In this document: positions 61,629-64,000 of the stretch, one piece after another
Position numbering within the stretch: position 1 is the stretch's first letter
Layout: the number at the start of each line of letters is the position of its first letter
Notes under the pieces: model-generated
Database searches by the model: none
Told to the model about the DNA's origin: nothing
The model's input: only the letters and a program-made list of their open reading frames with translations
DNA from: Mycobacterium sherrisii
GTDB lineage: Bacteria; Actinomycetota; Actinomycetes; Mycobacteriales; Mycobacteriaceae
Direction of reading: 5' to 3'
Assembly: GCF_002102355.1 (NCBI RefSeq)
Contig: NZ_LQPT01000023.1
Location: 1 to 64,000 of the forward strand
DNA length: 64,000 nt
Program-made: the position numbers and the translations under genes

Positions 61629-62707
61629 CAGCGGTCAGCGGCGCGGTGCAAGCCCGGTACGCGCGGTGGGACGGGGTGGGCGAGCCGATCACCGTGGTAT
61701 CGACCAGCGCGGCGACCGATCCCGGCCCCGGCCGCGTCCTCGTCGCCATCGACCTGGCCACCGTCTGCGGCAGTGACCTGCACACGGTGCATGGACGCCG
61801 GAATTCACCGCACCCGGGCATCCTGGGCCACGAACAAGTCGGCCATGTGGTGGCGATCGGATCCGGGCCGCGGCCCCATTATCCGAACGGTGTGGACGTG
61901 GCAGTCGGCGACCGGGTGGTGTGGTCGATCACTGCGTCCTGCGGGCAATGCCGCAACTGCGCGTGGGGCTTGGAACAGAAGTGCCTGCACCTGAAGAAAT
62001 ACGGGCACGAGGCGCTGGACAGCAGCTGGCCGCTCAATGGCGGCTTCGCCAGCCACTGCGTGCTGTTGCCCGGCACCACCATCGTTGCGGTGCCCGACCG
62101 CGTCCCCGACCCGGTGGCGGCTCCGGCCTCGTGCGCGACCGCGACGGTCACGGCCGTGCTCGACGCCGCCGAACTCGATCGGCACCGCGATCCCGCCCGC
62201 GTCCTGATCACCGGCGCCGGGATGTTGGGGGTGACCGCGGCCGCGATGGCCGATGCGCTCGGCGCCTGGGTTGCGGTCTGTGATCCGGACCCGGCGCGTC
62301 AGGAAACGGCAACCCGGTTCGGCGCCGACCTTGTGGTCGGCAACCACACGGAGGTGCCGCTGGTGGACGTGGCCCTGGAACTGTCGGGCCACCCCGCCGC
62401 CGTGCAGGCCTGCATCACGCACCTGGACGTCGGGGGTCGGGCCGTGCTCGCCGGATCGGTGGCCACCGGCCCGCCCATCACGATCGATCCCGAGCGCGTC
62501 GTGCGCAACCTGACGACGATCACCGGGGTGCACAACTACCGTCCCGGGCATCTGCGCGCGGCCGTCGACTTTTTGGCCGCACACCATGACCGCTACCCCT
62601 TCGCCGAGCTGGTGGCGACGGCCACCGACCTCGACCATCTCGACGACGTGTTACGCAACGCGGGGCAGCGCCGATCGCTGCGCCAATCCATCTGTCCCAC
62701 GCCATGA
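61625..62707 (+). CDS. zinc-dependent alcohol dehydrogenase, phosphonate-catabolism-associated type
   Basis: The gene encodes 360 residues. The catalytic zinc ligands begin at ATVCGSDLHTVHG (Cys48) and GHEQVGH. A structural-zinc cluster reads CGQCRNCAWGLEQKC. The NAD(P)-binding motif GAGMLGV is at about 199. The sequence resembles the alcohol dehydrogenases often linked with phosphonate catabolism genes. Coupled to the MFS gene by an ATGA overlap. It likely oxidises a hydroxyalkyl intermediate. Confidence 0.88.
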   Translation: MTAVSGAVQARYARWDGVGEPITVVSTSAATDPGPGRVLVAIDLATVCGSDLHTVHGRRNSPHPGILGHEQVGHVVAIGSGPRPHYPNGVDVAVGDRVVWSITASCGQCRNCAWGLEQKCLHLKKYGHEALDSSWPLNGGFASHCVLLPGTTIVAVPDRVPDPVAAPASCATATVTAVLDAAELDRHRDPARVLITGAGMLGVTAAAMADALGAWVAVCDPDPARQETATRFGADLVVGNHTEVPLVDVALELSGHPAAVQACITHLDVGGRAVLAGSVATGPPITIDPERVVRNLTTITGVHNYRPGHLRAAVDFLAAHHDRYPFAELVATATDLDHLDDVLRNAGQRRSLRQSICPTP

Positions 62708-62732
62708 TTTGCGGCGCCGTGCGCGATCGCGA

Positions 62733-63113
62733 CTAGTACGGTGAGGTCTGCTGGGCCAGGTTCAGCAGCGCGTAGGCCGCACACAGCAGAAAGTTCAACG
62801 CGAGCAGCGTCATCCCGGCGATCAACAACGAGCGCACACCCTCCCGCCTCATCTCGCGGTACTTCGCGCTGCGGGCGTCCCGGTCGATTTGGGCCGCGAT
62901 CAACGCAAATCTGACGTCCGCTTCTTCACTCGCCGCGACCGGGGCGCCGGCCAACATCGCGCGGAGCCGATCCGGGGAGGTTTGGACGCCGACGCGCGCG
63001 AAGCGGGCACACAATTTTCGCGCCCGCCGGCGGCCGAGGACTTCGCCGCGCATGTCCAGTTGATGCGCGAGTCTCCCTCGCTCACTTCCCCACGAGGCCG
63101 GCCGATTCATCAT
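62733..63113 (-). CDS. small membrane protein, paralogue of the one at 52138
   Basis: The gene encodes 126 residues from ATG 63113 (a second ATG follows at once). Its length and layout equal those of the protein at 52138-52515, with a basic N-terminal part and one C-terminal membrane segment (about 96-116, IAGMTLLALNFLLCAAYALL). Matching blocks are listed with that gene. The reading frame is open further upstream, but the paralogue ends near this start. Function unknown. It converges on the alcohol dehydrogenase gene. Confidence 0.72.
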   Translation of the reverse strand: MMNRPASWGSERGRLAHQLDMRGEVLGRRRARKLCARFARVGVQTSPDRLRAMLAGAPVAASEEADVRFALIAAQIDRDARSAKYREMRREGVRSLLIAGMTLLALNFLLCAAYALLNLAQQTSPY

Positions 63114-63497
63114 ATGCCGGAGCCTATTTCGGTTGCCGACGCGCGTGGGAGGTCGTGGCACTACCACCTTCGGCGCGAAGGTAATTGCCGACGCGCATTG
63201 GGGTCCAATCCCGCGTGGTGGCGTGTGAATTCCACGCTTGACCAATAGATAGATCCATTGCTGGACTCCTGGATTGCCGTCCGGTTGACGCATTGATCGG
63301 ATCTTTACATTCGTCCTCGACGAGGTCCAATCCGAATTTGTGATGGCGGCAATCGGGATTGATGATGCTGTAGCTCAGTAATTTTCGCGCGCGTCAAAGA
63401 CGTCGACAGGCGTGATGCCTTGCGGGGCCGTCAATTTACGCCCGGAGTACGAGAATGACTCACCCATCGTGCATTTGATCGCGCAGTACGGAGCAGT
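63114..63497. other. intergenic region with inverted and direct repeats
   Basis: No convincing gene is seen in these 384 bases, which are richer in A and T than their surroundings. They contain the hairpin ACCTTCG/CGAAGGT (63166-63172, 63176-63182), a 12-bp direct repeat TTGCCGACGCGC (63133 and 63185), and a possible plus-strand promoter TTGACG...TACATT (63285, 63306). TCAAAGACGTC at 63394-63404 equals the tandem repeat core at 89-99. Confidence 0.5.
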
Positions 63498-64000
63498 TCA
63501 GAGTTTGCGCGCCAAAGACTCAACGATGAGTCGCGTGGTTAGCTCGGCCCGCCGGCGCGAGTATTGCTTCGCGTCCGAAAGAATCGGATATACCACCGCG
63601 CCCACAATGGCGTCCGCGGCCGACGTGGCCGTGTGCGCGTCGATACCGTCGGCCAGCAACCGGGTGCGCACGCTCTCGTGCAGCGGCACGCTGAAGCCGG
63701 CGCGCAACTTGACGGCGGTCTCCTCGTGTTCCATGCCGGCCACCGTCAACGTGCGCAGCATGGCCGAACCGCGTTCCGTCGTCAGGGTGGTGGCCAACCT
63801 CCGGACCCAGCCGATCAGGTCGGACACCAGATCGTCGGTGTGCTCCACCGACGACAAAATCTTGTCGGCGTCTTGCAGCATCACGTCGGCCACCAATGCC
63901 GGACGGCTGGGCCACCAGCGGTAGATCGTCTGCTTTCCCACCCCGGCGCGTGCGGCGACCGCCTCGATCGTCAGTCCATCGAAGCCGCGCTCGAGGAGCA
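63498..64000 (-). CDS. TetR family regulator, N-terminus cut by the window edge
   Basis: The frame continues to base 64000 without a start. The helix-turn-helix [20 protein letters not shown] is complete, followed by [13 protein letters not shown] and the TetR ligand-binding domain to the stop at 63498. Reading from a GTG at 63941 alone would lose part of the DNA-binding domain, so that shorter start is wrong. At least 167 residues are visible. Its target is not evident. Confidence 0.88.
   Translation of the reverse strand, partial: LLERGFDGLTIEAVAARAGVGKQTIYRWWPSRPALVADVMLQDADKILSSVEHTDDLVSDLIGWVRRLATTLTTERGSAMLRTLTVAGMEHEETAVKLRAGFSVPLHESVRTRLLADGIDAHTATSAADAIVGAVVYPILSDAKQYSRRRAELTTRLIVESLARKL

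Noticed and set aside
63498-63941. Complete short TetR gene starting at GTG 63941
   Set aside because: The helix-turn-helix continues in frame upstream to the window edge, so the gene is cut by the edge and the GTG is internal.

Overview
The window looks like chromosomal DNA of a mycobacterium (Mycobacterium sensu lato). It is very GC-rich and gene-dense, it uses many GTG starts, and many genes appear leaderless, with a TANNNT -10 box 6-8 nt before the start codon. Its gene families are typical of the group: an Eis-like acetyltransferase, a PrrB-like sensor kinase, luciferase-like (LLM) oxidoreductases, TetR regulators, a P450 and exported lipoproteins. The left edge holds the last 22 codons of a GyrB-type topoisomerase subunit. 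The right edge cuts a TetR gene.

Layout. 1-9.6 kb: gyrB tail followed by 12-bp tandem repeats, two DUF202 membrane proteins, a nitrate/sulfonate-type ABC transporter operon with a downstream SulP anion transporter, a transglutaminase-like protein and a formate/nitrite-family channel. 9.6-23.2 kb: accessory metabolism with clear local regulation. A P450 lies beside a TetR gene. A ketopantoate-reductase-like gene follows. A TetR gene with two matching operators faces a flavin monooxygenase operon. Hemerythrin, MFS, Nudix, LLM and esterase genes complete the stretch. 23.2-35.7 kb: an apparent organosulfur-scavenging region, with ssuB-ssuA-ssuC, an SsuD-like monooxygenase and three further LLM flavoproteins. 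A 19-codon cysteine-containing leader ORF with a strong hairpin precedes two of the LLM genes. 36.3-39.2 kb: a tetR/acyl-CoA dehydrogenase operon with a 30-bp operator, and a class I aldolase.

39.2-49.0 kb is the most notable region, a self-contained selenocysteine locus. It holds a formate dehydrogenase alpha gene with an in-frame UGA and a SECIS hairpin, its iron-sulfur and NrfD-type membrane subunits, selD, tRNA-Sec (selC), selA and selB. The enzyme and everything needed to insert its selenocysteine lie side by side. fdnG and selD share the same predicted leaderless promoter box.

49.1-64 kb: an operon with an orphan PrrB-like kinase, a frameshifted Rieske oxygenase next to an N-acyl-D-amino-acid deacylase-type hydrolase, a catalase-like protein coupled to cytochrome b561, an XRE/MmyB regulator, and a three-gene operon (phosphonatase-like HAD, MFS, Zn-alcohol dehydrogenase) that resembles phosphonate catabolism. 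Two paralogous small membrane proteins lie at 52.1 and 62.7 kb. No insertion sequence, integrase, prophage, CRISPR array or rRNA was seen, and the only tRNA found is tRNA-Sec.
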